A stretch of 64,000 nucleotides of DNA from Sediminicola sp035798135 (GTDB taxonomy: Bacteria; Bacteroidota; Bacteroidia; Flavobacteriales; Flavobacteriaceae): positions 992,001-1,056,000 of the forward strand of contig JAPFBR010000001.1 of assembly GCA_035798135.1 (NCBI GenBank). The letters run 5' to 3'. Under the pieces are notes generated by a model, which saw nothing but the letters and a program-made list of their open reading frames with translations, was not told the origin of the DNA and did not search any database. This document shows positions 52,264-60,150 of this stretch, in pieces. Both the position numbers and the translations under genes were made by a program. Each line of letters begins with the position of its first letter. Position 1 is the stretch's first letter.

Positions 52264-53916
52264 ATGATAGGAATAATATCTTTTGTTGGCTTCACTGTCT
52301 TGGTAGGAGTAATTGCCTATTTTGCCACAAGAAAAACGGACGAAGGTTCATCGGATGGATACTTTTTAGGAGGCAGGAGCCTTACCGCAGGTGTCATTGC
52401 AGGTTCGTTGCTTTTAACTAACCTTTCTACGGAACAAATAGTTGGATTAAATGGAAGTGCCTATACGGATGGATTGTCCGTTATGGCTTGGGAAACCTTG
52501 GCAGCTATTGCCATGATTGTTACAGCTGTTTTTTTATTGCCAAGATATCTCAAGGGTGGCTTAACAACGGTACCACAATTTCTTGCAAAACGGTTTGATG
52601 TTACTACAAAAACGATTACTTCAGGTCTATTTTTAACGGGATATGTAGTAGTACTTTTGCCGGTTATTTTGTATTCCGGGTCTGTTGCCATAAGTGGAAT
52701 GTTCGATGTACCAACATTATTGGGCGTCTCCAATTCTACAGCATTGGTGATCTGTATTTGGGGAATAGGTATCATTGGATCCATTTACGCCGTATTTGGG
52801 GGTTTAAAAGCAGTAGCTGTTTCGGATTCTATCAATGCGATAGGATTGCTTACAGGAGGATTTCTGATCCCTATTTTTGGATTAATGGCCATAGGGGACG
52901 GCAGTGTTTTGGATGGCTTGAATTTACTGATGACCACAGAACCTGAGCGATTTGATTCTACCGGTAACCCTGGACAAGAGGTGCCTTTTGCTACAATATT
53001 TACGGGAATGATGTTGGTGCAATTGTTTTACTGGGGAACCAATCAACAGATTATACAACGTGCTTTGGGCGCCAAAAACTTGGCCGAAGGACAAAAAGGA
53101 TTGTTGTTGGCTTCATTTTTTAAAATATTGGGACCCTTAATTCTGGTATTGCCAGGGATGATCGCTTACCATTATTTTGAAGGTGGTCTTGCAACAAGTG
53201 ATCTTGCTTATCCCGAATTGGTGCGTGCAGTATTGCCTAAACCATTGGTAGGATTTTTTGCGGCAGTTTTGTTTGGGGCCATATTAAGCTCCTTTAATAG
53301 TGTGCTCAATAGTTCTGTCACCTTATTTGGTATTGATATCTATAAACAACATATAAATAAAGAAGCTCCTGAAAGAACCGTTGTTAAATACGGAAAGATA
53401 TTTGGGATTATATTGGCTCTTGCGGCAATGTTTATTGCGCCATTGATTGCCAATGCTGGAAGTCTTTTTAATTATCTGCAGGAAATAAACGGGATCTATA
53501 GTATTCCGATTTTTACCATTATTGTAGTGGGTTATTTGACTAAAAGGGTGCCGGCAATTGCTGCTAAAATTGCTATTTTTTCTGGATCCCTTTTATATAT
53601 TATTAGTCAGTTTTGGTTAGGCCCAAATATGAAGGAAAGTGCTTTGGCAGCTGCAAAAGCATCTGGGGTTACAGATCCTTTGGCCTTAAGGATAGTTGAA
53701 GCTGATGCTTATCCCCATTACTTGCACGTGATGGCTATTTTATTTATAACCAATGTCATTATTATGTTGGTCATAGGCTATTTTAAACCTAGGGCAGAAG
53801 CCTATGAAATAGAATATACCAAACAAGTGGATATTGTTCCTTATAAATACGTAAAGGTAGTTGGAGGGATAATTTGCCTAATCGTTGTTTCGATATATAT
53901 TTATTTTGCTAAATAA
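52264..53916 (+). CDS. Sodium:solute symporter (SSS family, SglT-like)
   Basis: The 550-residue inner-membrane protein has about 14 TM helices and SSS-family motifs: DGYFLGGRSLTAGVIAGSLL at the start, LSTEQIVGLNGSAYTDG in TM2 and GAILSSFNSVLNSSVTLFGID in TM8-9, quoted in parts. It imports a sugar, inositol or related solute with Na+, typical of marine heterotrophs. The substrate is not fixed by sequence. It stands alone, with a terminator downstream. Its DNA is noticeably AT-richer in third positions than the neighbours, a mild hint of later acquisition. Confidence 0.9.
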   Translation: MIGIISFVGFTVLVGVIAYFATRKTDEGSSDGYFLGGRSLTAGVIAGSLLLTNLSTEQIVGLNGSAYTDGLSVMAWETLAAIAMIVTAVFLLPRYLKGGLTTVPQFLAKRFDVTTKTITSGLFLTGYVVVLLPVILYSGSVAISGMFDVPTLLGVSNSTALVICIWGIGIIGSIYAVFGGLKAVAVSDSINAIGLLTGGFLIPIFGLMAIGDGSVLDGLNLLMTTEPERFDSTGNPGQEVPFATIFTGMMLVQLFYWGTNQQIIQRALGAKNLAEGQKGLLLASFFKILGPLILVLPGMIAYHYFEGGLATSDLAYPELVRAVLPKPLVGFFAAVLFGAILSSFNSVLNSSVTLFGIDIYKQHINKEAPERTVVKYGKIFGIILALAAMFIAPLIANAGSLFNYLQEINGIYSIPIFTIIVVGYLTKRVPAIAAKIAIFSGSLLYIISQFWLGPNMKESALAAAKASGVTDPLALRIVEADAYPHYLHVMAILFITNVIIMLVIGYFKPRAEAYEIEYTKQVDIVPYKYVKVVGGIICLIVVSIYIYFAK

Positions 53917-53957
53917 GTAGTTATTGAAGGTCATCTGTTTAGATGAATAATTAGTAT

Positions 53958-53994
53958 TAAAAAAGCCATCTGATACCAATCAGGTGGCTTTTTT
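53958..53994 (+). terminator. Terminator of the SSS transporter
   Basis: AAAAAAGCCATCTGA / TCAGGTGGCTTTTTT (one G-T pair, 6-base loop) ends in six T residues, 42 bases after the stop. Confidence 0.88.
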
Positions 53995-54130
53995 GTGCTT
54001 TAGATCATGGGCTAGAGCTGTATTTATATCTTCCTATGATTTGGAATGAATACTTTTCAAATCTGTGATGTTATCATTGCCAAAAAAGAAATTATTCTGA
54101 GTGCCCTCACATCAATTTCACTTCATAAAT

Positions 54131-54991
54131 CTAAATATCCATAACAAGTTTGTAGCCTACCCCACGAATATTTACGATTTTTACTTTTGAATCAAATTCC
54201 AGTTTTTTTCTCAATTTTGAAATAAAAACATCCAGGGTTCTACCCACATAATCCCCTTCGTCTCCCCAGACCATATTTAGAATAACCTCTCGTTCCACGG
54301 TTGTGTTGGCAGCATTATAAAGTAAAAGAAGTAGATCTGCTTCTTTACTTGTTAATACTATTCTTTGGTGTTCAATTAAAAGCGCTGTATTCCGTTTATC
54401 AAAATGGTATGCACCCAAGGAGATCAAATTAGAGTCTATCTTGGGTGTTTTACTTTTCTTCCAGAGAATAAAGAGCGTTAATGCGATTAGTAGAAAGAGT
54501 ACGGCAACTATAGGAATATAAGACATCTCACTTCTCTCTGGTAGTGGCTTGTTATATGCTATAAAAGTAAATAAAAGACTATAACAGGATTTGGGTTGTA
54601 TTCTTTCTTTGCACGGGATGATGTCCGATTTCATGATCTCGTCCACCTTAAAACTATAGACCACCTCCTTAGTTTCACAGTCATCCATCTCCACGATATA
54701 GCTATTTGCCAATCCTGTTTCCTTAACAAGGCTATCTATAATTGAAACCAGTTCTTCAGGGTGGAACTGAAACTCATTTTCAAATCTGATTCTATAGGAG
54801 CCATTTTCTTTTGTGATAGGTAATACACGGGAGGTACTGTCCTTTGAATTGAGTAGGATTTGATGCCCTATCATCCTCAAAGACACTACAATTTGTTTGT
54901 CATCAGTGGTGCCTTGGGCATTTGTTCTTATAGTGAACAGCAAGAGAATGACAAAACTGAAGCCTAAGATTTTAAAAAGTCTTGGGTGCAT
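54131..54991 (-). CDS. Membrane-anchored OmpR-type one-component regulator
   Basis: The 286-residue protein has a signal-like first helix (about 6-25), a ~130-residue periplasmic domain with a Cys pair (EMDDCETKE, DIIPCKER), a TM helix (about 160-177; IPIVAVLFLLIALTLFILW) and a cytoplasmic winged helix (about 195-284; RIVLTSKEADLLLLLYN, GRTLDVFISKLRKKL, IVNIRGVGYKLV). It appears to sense a periplasmic signal and act on DNA directly, like ToxR but with the DNA-binding domain C-terminal. It is divergent from a TonB_C-like gene across triple TTTACAT repeats, its probable target. Confidence 0.85.
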   Translation of the reverse strand: MHPRLFKILGFSFVILLLFTIRTNAQGTTDDKQIVVSLRMIGHQILLNSKDSTSRVLPITKENGSYRIRFENEFQFHPEELVSIIDSLVKETGLANSYIVEMDDCETKEVVYSFKVDEIMKSDIIPCKERIQPKSCYSLLFTFIAYNKPLPERSEMSYIPIVAVLFLLIALTLFILWKKSKTPKIDSNLISLGAYHFDKRNTALLIEHQRIVLTSKEADLLLLLYNAANTTVEREVILNMVWGDEGDYVGRTLDVFISKLRKKLEFDSKVKIVNIRGVGYKLVMDI

Positions 54992-55029
54992 TTTACAAAA
55001 CTATTCGATTAACTGACAAAGTATAATGT

Positions 55030-55057
55030 TTTACATAAAATTTACATTATTTTACAT
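55030..55057 (+). promoter_or_regulatory. Triple TTTACAT direct repeats, probable OmpR-family operator
   Basis: TTTACAT starts at 55030, 55041 and 55051, spacing 11 and 10 bases, so all lie on one face of the helix. OmpR-type winged helices bind such head-to-tail repeats. The divergent regulator gene starts 39 bases away and the target -7 element lies 32 bases downstream. Confidence 0.6.
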
Positions 55058-55088
55058 ATGAAAGGGTTATGCAAGGGGCATTTCCTAA

Positions 55089-55096
55089 TAGCTTTG
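55089..55096 (+). promoter_or_regulatory. -7 element of the TonB_C-like gene
   Basis: TAGCTTTG matches TAnnTTTG, 29 bases before the ATG at 55125. No good -33 TTG is present at the usual distance, as expected for an activator-dependent promoter. Confidence 0.5.
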
Positions 55097-55124
55097 ATAC
55101 ATATTAATCCTTTAAATCATAGTT

Positions 55125-55931
55125 ATGAAAAAGAACATTCTAGTTTTTTGTGCCTCAATAATTATCCTGGGTTTTATGGCTTTTGGATTAGTGCAAAGAG
55201 AAAGTTCAGAACCAAGTAAGTTAAATATTCCTGATACCTTAAATTTAGCTAGCAACCAGGGTCCCTCGCAGAATGTGGATTTTAGGTTCTTTGCAGATTT
55301 TATTTATGATGTAGGGCCAAGGTTTGGTCCCATTAAAAAGGGAGATTTGAATAAGGTCACATCTTTTGCCGATTTAATGGAAGACGATGATGCTAAACAG
55401 ATTTTGACATACAAATTTGTGGAGGTCATTATTATCGAAAATGATAAGGAAACAACTACTCGCGAATCTGGAAACAGTGCTGAATTAACTGTCGCTCAGG
55501 TAAACCTCCTGCGATCATCCGATTATTCCACCAACCTTAAGATACGAGCTGATGTAATACAGAAAAATAGGCAAACAGGTGAACCGGAAGATAATTATTG
55601 GACGCCTCATCTTACGATTGTTCCGGAAAAGCAAGCTGTATATGTCAATGGGAAGGATTCACTAATGGAATTTCTCAGAGAAAAGAGTAAAGAAAGTTGG
55701 GTTAATGTAGTAGAGGGCAAATTGCAACCTGCAAGGCTTTATTTTACGGTAACCAAAAATGGAACTATAGAAAATGTTACCCTGGATAGTTCATCAAATT
55801 TCCCTGAAGTTGATATAAGGATGATAGAACTAATACACCAGACACCTGGAAAATGGCAACCGGCCGAAAATGCCAATGGAGAAAAAGTTGATCAAGAATT
55901 GGTGCTTTTCTTTGGGTTAATGGGGTGTTAA
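55125..55931 (+). CDS. Membrane-anchored TonB_C-like protein
   Basis: The 268-residue protein has one N-terminal helix (about 5-23; signal or anchor), a middle part with GPSQNVDFRFFADFIYDVG and many polar residues, and a C-terminal ~80 residues (LYFTVTKNGTIENVTLDSSS, ELIHQTPGKWQPAENANGEK) that fit a TonB_C-like fold. It lacks a Pro-rich spacer, so it is not a classical energy transducer. Its control region carries the phased repeats next to the divergent OmpR-type regulator. Confidence 0.65.
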   Translation: MKKNILVFCASIIILGFMAFGLVQRESSEPSKLNIPDTLNLASNQGPSQNVDFRFFADFIYDVGPRFGPIKKGDLNKVTSFADLMEDDDAKQILTYKFVEVIIIENDKETTTRESGNSAELTVAQVNLLRSSDYSTNLKIRADVIQKNRQTGEPEDNYWTPHLTIVPEKQAVYVNGKDSLMEFLREKSKESWVNVVEGKLQPARLYFTVTKNGTIENVTLDSSSNFPEVDIRMIELIHQTPGKWQPAENANGEKVDQELVLFFGLMGC

Positions 55932-56114
55932 TTATATAACCAATTGTATTTTAAAAGGCTTTATCATGTATGTGAAAAAGCATTTTTATTGTTACTGTCA
56001 GCTTATGGTTTTTGTTGAGTATACATATACGATCAACTATACTTCTTGCCGAAAAGTGTTTTATTTAATACTCGGCCCTAAGTCATAGTCCAATCATTTA
56101 GGAATGCAGGTTGC

Positions 56115-57215
56115 CTATAAATTTTTTATCTGCAAACTATGAAAGGCATCTGCTTGCAATTTGAGGAGCTCCTCTGCTTTTTGCTTTTTGTACCTATATA
56201 TTTCTTCTTCTTTGGTTAGATCATCATAGACCTGTTTGTTGAGGGCAGAATCTGTAGTAAAAAGAAGTTTCCGTTGAGCAACCTTTTGGCTGGCCCATGT
56301 TTTTATGGCACTTTCCTCATCCTCCAATTTATAATCGTATGGTCCTCGAGGTGAAAGGAGCTTTACAATTATGGGAGAGGTCTCAATGGCCAGAAACAAG
56401 AGAAATATAAAAAACGAAGGAAACCAAGGGAGTTTATCCAAGGCGCTGATGCGTGCCATGAGTCCGTCGAAGCCATCAATAATGGGCTGTGACCCATTTA
56501 CCTGCTCCTTATAGGCGACTTCCAGACCGCTAATTTGGGATTCGAGGCCGCTAATTTTTTGGGAGTTATCCAATTTTAGCTGCTGCAATTCTGCGAGGGC
56601 AGCATCGTGCTTTTCCCTCTTCTCTTTATATACAGGCCCTTTCCCCAAAAGTTTGGTACCTGCAGTACCTTCCGCCTCGGAAATATAAATGTCATATAGG
56701 GCATTGGACTCTGTTTCTTTTAGAGCGACATCATTTTTTAGGGCAGATATATTTTGTTGTAGCTCGGCTATTTTGGGATTGTATTGCAGGGCGATTTGGT
56801 CTTTGTTGGCCAGGGTCAGTTCATTTTTTTGTTCCAAGAGCACTTGGTTGATCTCTTTTTCAAAGATCTTCATTTCCAAGGGCTTGGAGATGACCACCGC
56901 AATGATAACGGCCAAGAGTATTCTTGGGGTAGCTTGCAAAAATTCGTTTTTTAGACTGCCGGTTTTTTTAATGGTAGAAACAATAAAGCGATCCAGATTA
57001 AAGATAAGCAAACCCCATATTAGGCCAAAGCCAAGGGACATATAGATATTGTCAAAAACCGTATAGAGGGCATAGCTGCTGGCGACAAAGGCCATAACAG
57101 CGGTAAAGAAAACCGTGGCGCCAATTCCGGCATATTTGTTTTGTTCCCCAGGGGAGCACGTTTTTAGAATAGAGGCATCGGCCCCCGAACAGAGAATAAA
57201 GAATGATTGTAACAT
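56115..57215 (-). CDS. DUF4407 membrane protein
   Basis: The 366-residue protein has four TM helices: two near the N-terminus (about 28-48, 55-75), one at about 95-112 and one at about 265-285. A long coiled coil lies between the last two (about 115-240; IAELQQNISALKNDVALKE). It matches the DUF4407 family of inner-membrane proteins of unknown role. The coiled coil should project into the periplasm. It lies downstream of the blaI-M56 transcript but is separated from it by a terminator. Confidence 0.85.
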   Translation of the reverse strand: MLQSFFILCSGADASILKTCSPGEQNKYAGIGATVFFTAVMAFVASSYALYTVFDNIYMSLGFGLIWGLLIFNLDRFIVSTIKKTGSLKNEFLQATPRILLAVIIAVVISKPLEMKIFEKEINQVLLEQKNELTLANKDQIALQYNPKIAELQQNISALKNDVALKETESNALYDIYISEAEGTAGTKLLGKGPVYKEKREKHDAALAELQQLKLDNSQKISGLESQISGLEVAYKEQVNGSQPIIDGFDGLMARISALDKLPWFPSFFIFLLFLAIETSPIIVKLLSPRGPYDYKLEDEESAIKTWASQKVAQRKLLFTTDSALNKQVYDDLTKEEEIYRYKKQKAEELLKLQADAFHSLQIKNL

Positions 57216-57279
57216 AGTGTTCTGATTTGATTGATGTTCATATAGATGGTTAGAACGTTATTTATGTTGATTTGTTACA

Positions 57280-57306
57280 AAAAAAGCCTTCAAAATGAAG
57301 GCTTTA
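57280..57306 (-). terminator. Terminator of the blaI-M56 operon
   Basis: On the minus strand AAAGCCTTC / GAAGGCTTT (5-base loop) is followed by seven T residues, 58 bases beyond the M56 stop. Confidence 0.85.
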
Positions 57307-57331
57307 ACGTTTATTTTATTCTTTTGTGTCA

Positions 57332-57351
57332 CCTCGAGCGGAGCCGAGAGG
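57332..57351. repeat. REP-like GC-rich repeat, copy 1
   Basis: CTCGAGCGGAGCCGAGAGG (57333-57351) lies in AT-rich intergenic DNA at the 3' side of M56. It matches the copy at 60094-60112 at 17 of 19 positions. This CTCGAGCG-n-AG-n-CGAGAGG type is a dispersed repeat that I associate with flavobacterial genomes. Confidence 0.6.
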
Positions 57352-57363
57352 TTTTGATGCTAT

Positions 57364-59469
57364 TTAGTTCCCCTTGGACCTGGTCGTCAACTTCACAATA
57401 TGTTGCCCGGAATCTCCTCCGGTGATATCAATGTTGATATCCTTGTTTTTCTCAGTTATTTTGATGGCCTCATCGGAAGAAATAGGGTCTCCATTCAGAT
57501 AAAATTTAGCTCCTTCTTTGGCCAATTCAGCCAAATGTTTTGATGGAGGCGAAGGAGGCATTGGCGGTGCCACATTGTTTTCATCATCAATTACAATGAT
57601 CTCTACCAATTCCCCATCCTCGGTCATATGATCATATACAAGACCGGGATTTCCTTTTTTATAATTTTCCACGGCCTTTTTATACTCAATTCTTTCCGCT
57701 TCCGGGGCATGGGCAGGTATCGGAGGCGGTGGTGGCAAATCCGAATTTTTAAGCACTTTTGGAGTGTCAGGATGGACATGAAGCCCATCTTTTCTTATGC
57801 CAGATTTACTATATATTTTTACTTCAGGTTTTTTATTAGTCCAAGGCAATGTTTCTACAATTATATTACTTTGAGACTTAATGATTTCTAAACCTTTTAT
57901 TGAGGTTATCTTTTTGTCTTCATAATAAAATTGAGCATCTTTTTGAGCCAGCTCCTTAGCATAGGAATAAACTTTTGATGAAGTGGGAGCTCTATGTGCC
58001 GCATCAACATGTGTCACGGGAGATACAGGTGATACTGGAGCTACTGGTGATGGCGTTGAAGCCATAGGTGCAGGAGGCGGCGGAATGTTCGGAAAAGGTT
58101 CGGCCGATGCCTTTTGTTCCAAGGTCATACGATCATATAGCTGCTTTAACCGTGACATATCCCTCATTTCAATTTCATACTTTCCTTTGGCTTTGGAGTT
58201 GTATTTCCTGGCCAAGGCATTGTACTCTTTGATCTCCGCCTTAGTGGCGCCTTTTTCTTGGACGGGGGAGTCGTCGTTCCCCACAAGATTGATTGTAGCG
58301 ACCCCATAGTCCGTTAAAATAGCTTCCACCTGTTGAATGACCTCTTTAGGGGTGTCTTCATCTATGGTGATGATAGACCTGACCGTTTGTGAACGTTGTT
58401 CCTTGGAAAGTTCTTGGTTGTACTTTGATAAAAAGGAACTCAAATCTTCCATTTTCACAAAAAAGGAATTGACCAATAGTTGCCCATTTTGGTTGATGAG
58501 AATTTCAATGTCCTGCCCATAGATAGTAGGGCTTTGCACTGTTACCTGTGATTGGGTTGTTGCCTCTGTACTTTTCATGTTCTGCTCTAGTTCCACTATT
58601 TTTTTATCGCTAAAACTATAGAGCATTAGTGCCAATAAGGGCAGCAACAATAGACTTTTAAGCCATAGGGCTTTTTTGGAGGTGTGTGTTTTCATGATGA
58701 TGATTCGTTTTTTGATTGATGAATAATTGATTGAATTGGATAAACTGGGTTCTGTGACATTCCGATAGCCATCGGGAGAAGAAAATGCCAATACTATTTT
58801 TTGATAGGTAGAGGTGGTGACCCCTTTGTTCAAGACGGCCTCGTCTGCCAAGAATTCGTGGTTCAATTTTATAAAATGTTTGGCAATATAAATCAATGGA
58901 TGGAACCAAAGGACAATTTGCAGGAGTTCCAATAGTAGGACATCAAGGCTGTGTTTTTGTTTGGCATGGGTCTCCTCGTGCCAGAAGACCTCTTCTGGAA
59001 TCTGTTGGGATTCGTATTTTTTCTTGTTGAAGAAGACATAGCTAAAAAATGTATGTGGAGCAATGGGATCTTGCAACAAGACATGTTGGAACGAGCCGGA
59101 ACGTTCCTTTGGATTATTTCTGATCCTTTTAATGACCCCTGTTAGATTGATTAAAAATTTGAAAGAGAACAATGTTACCCCAAGCCCATAGATGCCCCAT
59201 AGGATCCATGGCGCATAATTAATGGGTGCTTCCAGTGGTATGGAATTGCCCTGAAAAGTAGAGGCTTGTACAATTTCTGTACGAAGGGATTGCGGTTCTA
59301 CCAAAACATATTCGGTGAAGGTGATTGCCGGAATACATAGGGCAATAAGAAAAGCACCCAGCAGGTAGAATCGTTTGAATTGGTGCATGGTGGCCTGTTC
59401 CAAAAAGATCTTGTAGAACACCAAGAAGATGGCCAGAAGTGCGCTAAATTTTAGGAGATAGATCCACAT
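57364..59469 (-). CDS. M56 (BlaR1-type) metallopeptidase with Pro-rich periplasmic tail
   Basis: The 701-residue protein has TM helices at about 5-22, 34-52, 86-108 and 270-285 and the zinc motif HEETH at 164-168 in a cytoplasmic loop, as in BlaR1/MecR1. A long periplasmic part (about 290-701) follows. It has Pro-rich tracts (PNIPPPPAPM, SDLPPPPPIPAHAPEAERIE, MPPSPPSKH) instead of a penicillin-binding sensor. The enzyme probably senses an envelope signal and cleaves the BlaI-type repressor encoded 2 bases upstream. No beta-lactamase is nearby. Residues SPDGYR near 58762-58777 are encoded by a REP-like hairpin. Confidence 0.88.
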   Translation of the reverse strand: MWIYLLKFSALLAIFLVFYKIFLEQATMHQFKRFYLLGAFLIALCIPAITFTEYVLVEPQSLRTEIVQASTFQGNSIPLEAPINYAPWILWGIYGLGVTLFSFKFLINLTGVIKRIRNNPKERSGSFQHVLLQDPIAPHTFFSYVFFNKKKYESQQIPEEVFWHEETHAKQKHSLDVLLLELLQIVLWFHPLIYIAKHFIKLNHEFLADEAVLNKGVTTSTYQKIVLAFSSPDGYRNVTEPSLSNSINYSSIKKRIIIMKTHTSKKALWLKSLLLLPLLALMLYSFSDKKIVELEQNMKSTEATTQSQVTVQSPTIYGQDIEILINQNGQLLVNSFFVKMEDLSSFLSKYNQELSKEQRSQTVRSIITIDEDTPKEVIQQVEAILTDYGVATINLVGNDDSPVQEKGATKAEIKEYNALARKYNSKAKGKYEIEMRDMSRLKQLYDRMTLEQKASAEPFPNIPPPPAPMASTPSPVAPVSPVSPVTHVDAAHRAPTSSKVYSYAKELAQKDAQFYYEDKKITSIKGLEIIKSQSNIIVETLPWTNKKPEVKIYSKSGIRKDGLHVHPDTPKVLKNSDLPPPPPIPAHAPEAERIEYKKAVENYKKGNPGLVYDHMTEDGELVEIIVIDDENNVAPPMPPSPPSKHLAELAKEGAKFYLNGDPISSDEAIKITEKNKDINIDITGGDSGQHIVKLTTRSKGN
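58762..58777. repeat. REP-like hairpin inside the M56 gene
   Basis: CCGATAGCCATCGGGA matches the intergenic copy at 61648-61665 exactly over 16 bases. Here it is in frame in the M56 gene, encoding SPDGYR on the minus strand. Confidence 0.55.
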
Positions 59470-59471
59470 AG

Positions 59472-59837
59472 TTATTTCTTTTTAAGTTCTACATCAATGA
59501 TGGCCTTTAGCTCTTCCAACTCTTCTTTGGAGAGGTCCGTTTCCTTGGTAAAGAAGGAAGCGAATTGGGAAGCACTATCATTGAAAAAGTTTTTGATAAG
59601 GCCGTTGACGTGCTTGGAGAAGTAGTCTTTCTTTTTTACCAAAGGGTAATACTCCCTGGAGTTGCCAAATAAATTGTAGGATACGAATCCTTTATCGTTC
59701 ATGCGCTTTAAAAGCGTGGCCACGGTGGTGGTAGCTGGTTTGGGTTCCGGATAGGCCTCCAAAAGATCTTTCATAAAAGCCTTTTGGAGTTTCCAGAGGT
59801 GGTTCATTAATTCTTCTTCGGATTTTGAGAGCTGCAT
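59472..59837 (-). CDS. BlaI/MecI/CopY family transcriptional repressor
   Basis: The 121-residue protein has an N-terminal winged helix (about 1-75; LSKSEEELMNHLWKLQKAFM, TTVATLLKRMNDKGFV) and a C-terminal dimerisation helix region, the standard layout of BlaI/MecI. The dimer binds a dyad operator and is released when the partner M56 protease cleaves it. The operon blaI-M56 starts 20 bases after a probable transcription start that lies within the operator region. The regulated stimulus is unknown. Confidence 0.93.
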   Translation of the reverse strand: MQLSKSEEELMNHLWKLQKAFMKDLLEAYPEPKPATTTVATLLKRMNDKGFVSYNLFGNSREYYPLVKKKDYFSKHVNGLIKNFFNDSASQFASFFTKETDLSKEELEELKAIIDVELKKK

Positions 59838-59839
59838 GG

Positions 59840-59902
59840 TCTACAATATTAGAGTGTACTCTACAAATATAGAGCATATATTTTAATTCTACAAATGTAG
59901 AG
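59840..59902 (-). promoter_or_regulatory. blaI promoter covered by three BlaI-type operators
   Basis: Three related dyads occur: TCTACAATATTAGAG (59840-59854), CTCTACAAATATAGAG (59859-59874) and TCTACAAATGTAGAG (59888-59902). On the minus strand a -7 element TATATTTG (59864-59871) lies inside the second and a -33 TTG (59892-59894) inside the third, 20 bases apart. A repressor bound there would block the promoter. Confidence 0.65.
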
Positions 59903-60064
59903 TGAAAATATTTTTATTTGCGTTAGCTATTGTAGCGATATCCTTTTAATAAAGAATGGGATGTATCGGCACTACTTGCTATGCTATCATTAAAAGATAT
60001 AGCGGAAAGAGCGACCCGCAGGGGAACGCCCTAAGAGGGGAACAGATCAGCTGTCACATCGGTA

Positions 60065-60112
60065 TCGACTGCGCTCAACCTGACAGTTGTCCTCTCGAGC
60101 GCAGTCGAGAGG
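60065..60112. repeat. REP-like inverted repeat, copies 2 and 3
   Basis: TCGACTGCGCTC (60065-60076) and GAGCGCAGTCGA (60097-60108) form a perfect 12-bp inverted repeat with a 20-base loop. The right part (60094-60112) matches copy 1 at 57333-57351 (17 of 19). A degenerate piece, CCGACTGCGCCC, follows at 60122-60133. The rest of the gap 59903-60150 shows no gene. Confidence 0.7.
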
Positions 60113-60150
60113 TTATTACTCCCCGACTGCGCCCAATGGAACAGGATACT

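Noticed and set aside
57364..59837. A beta-lactam resistance locus
   Set aside because: The repressor and M56 protease resemble BlaI/BlaR1, but the sensor domain is not a penicillin-binding type and no beta-lactamase gene is present.
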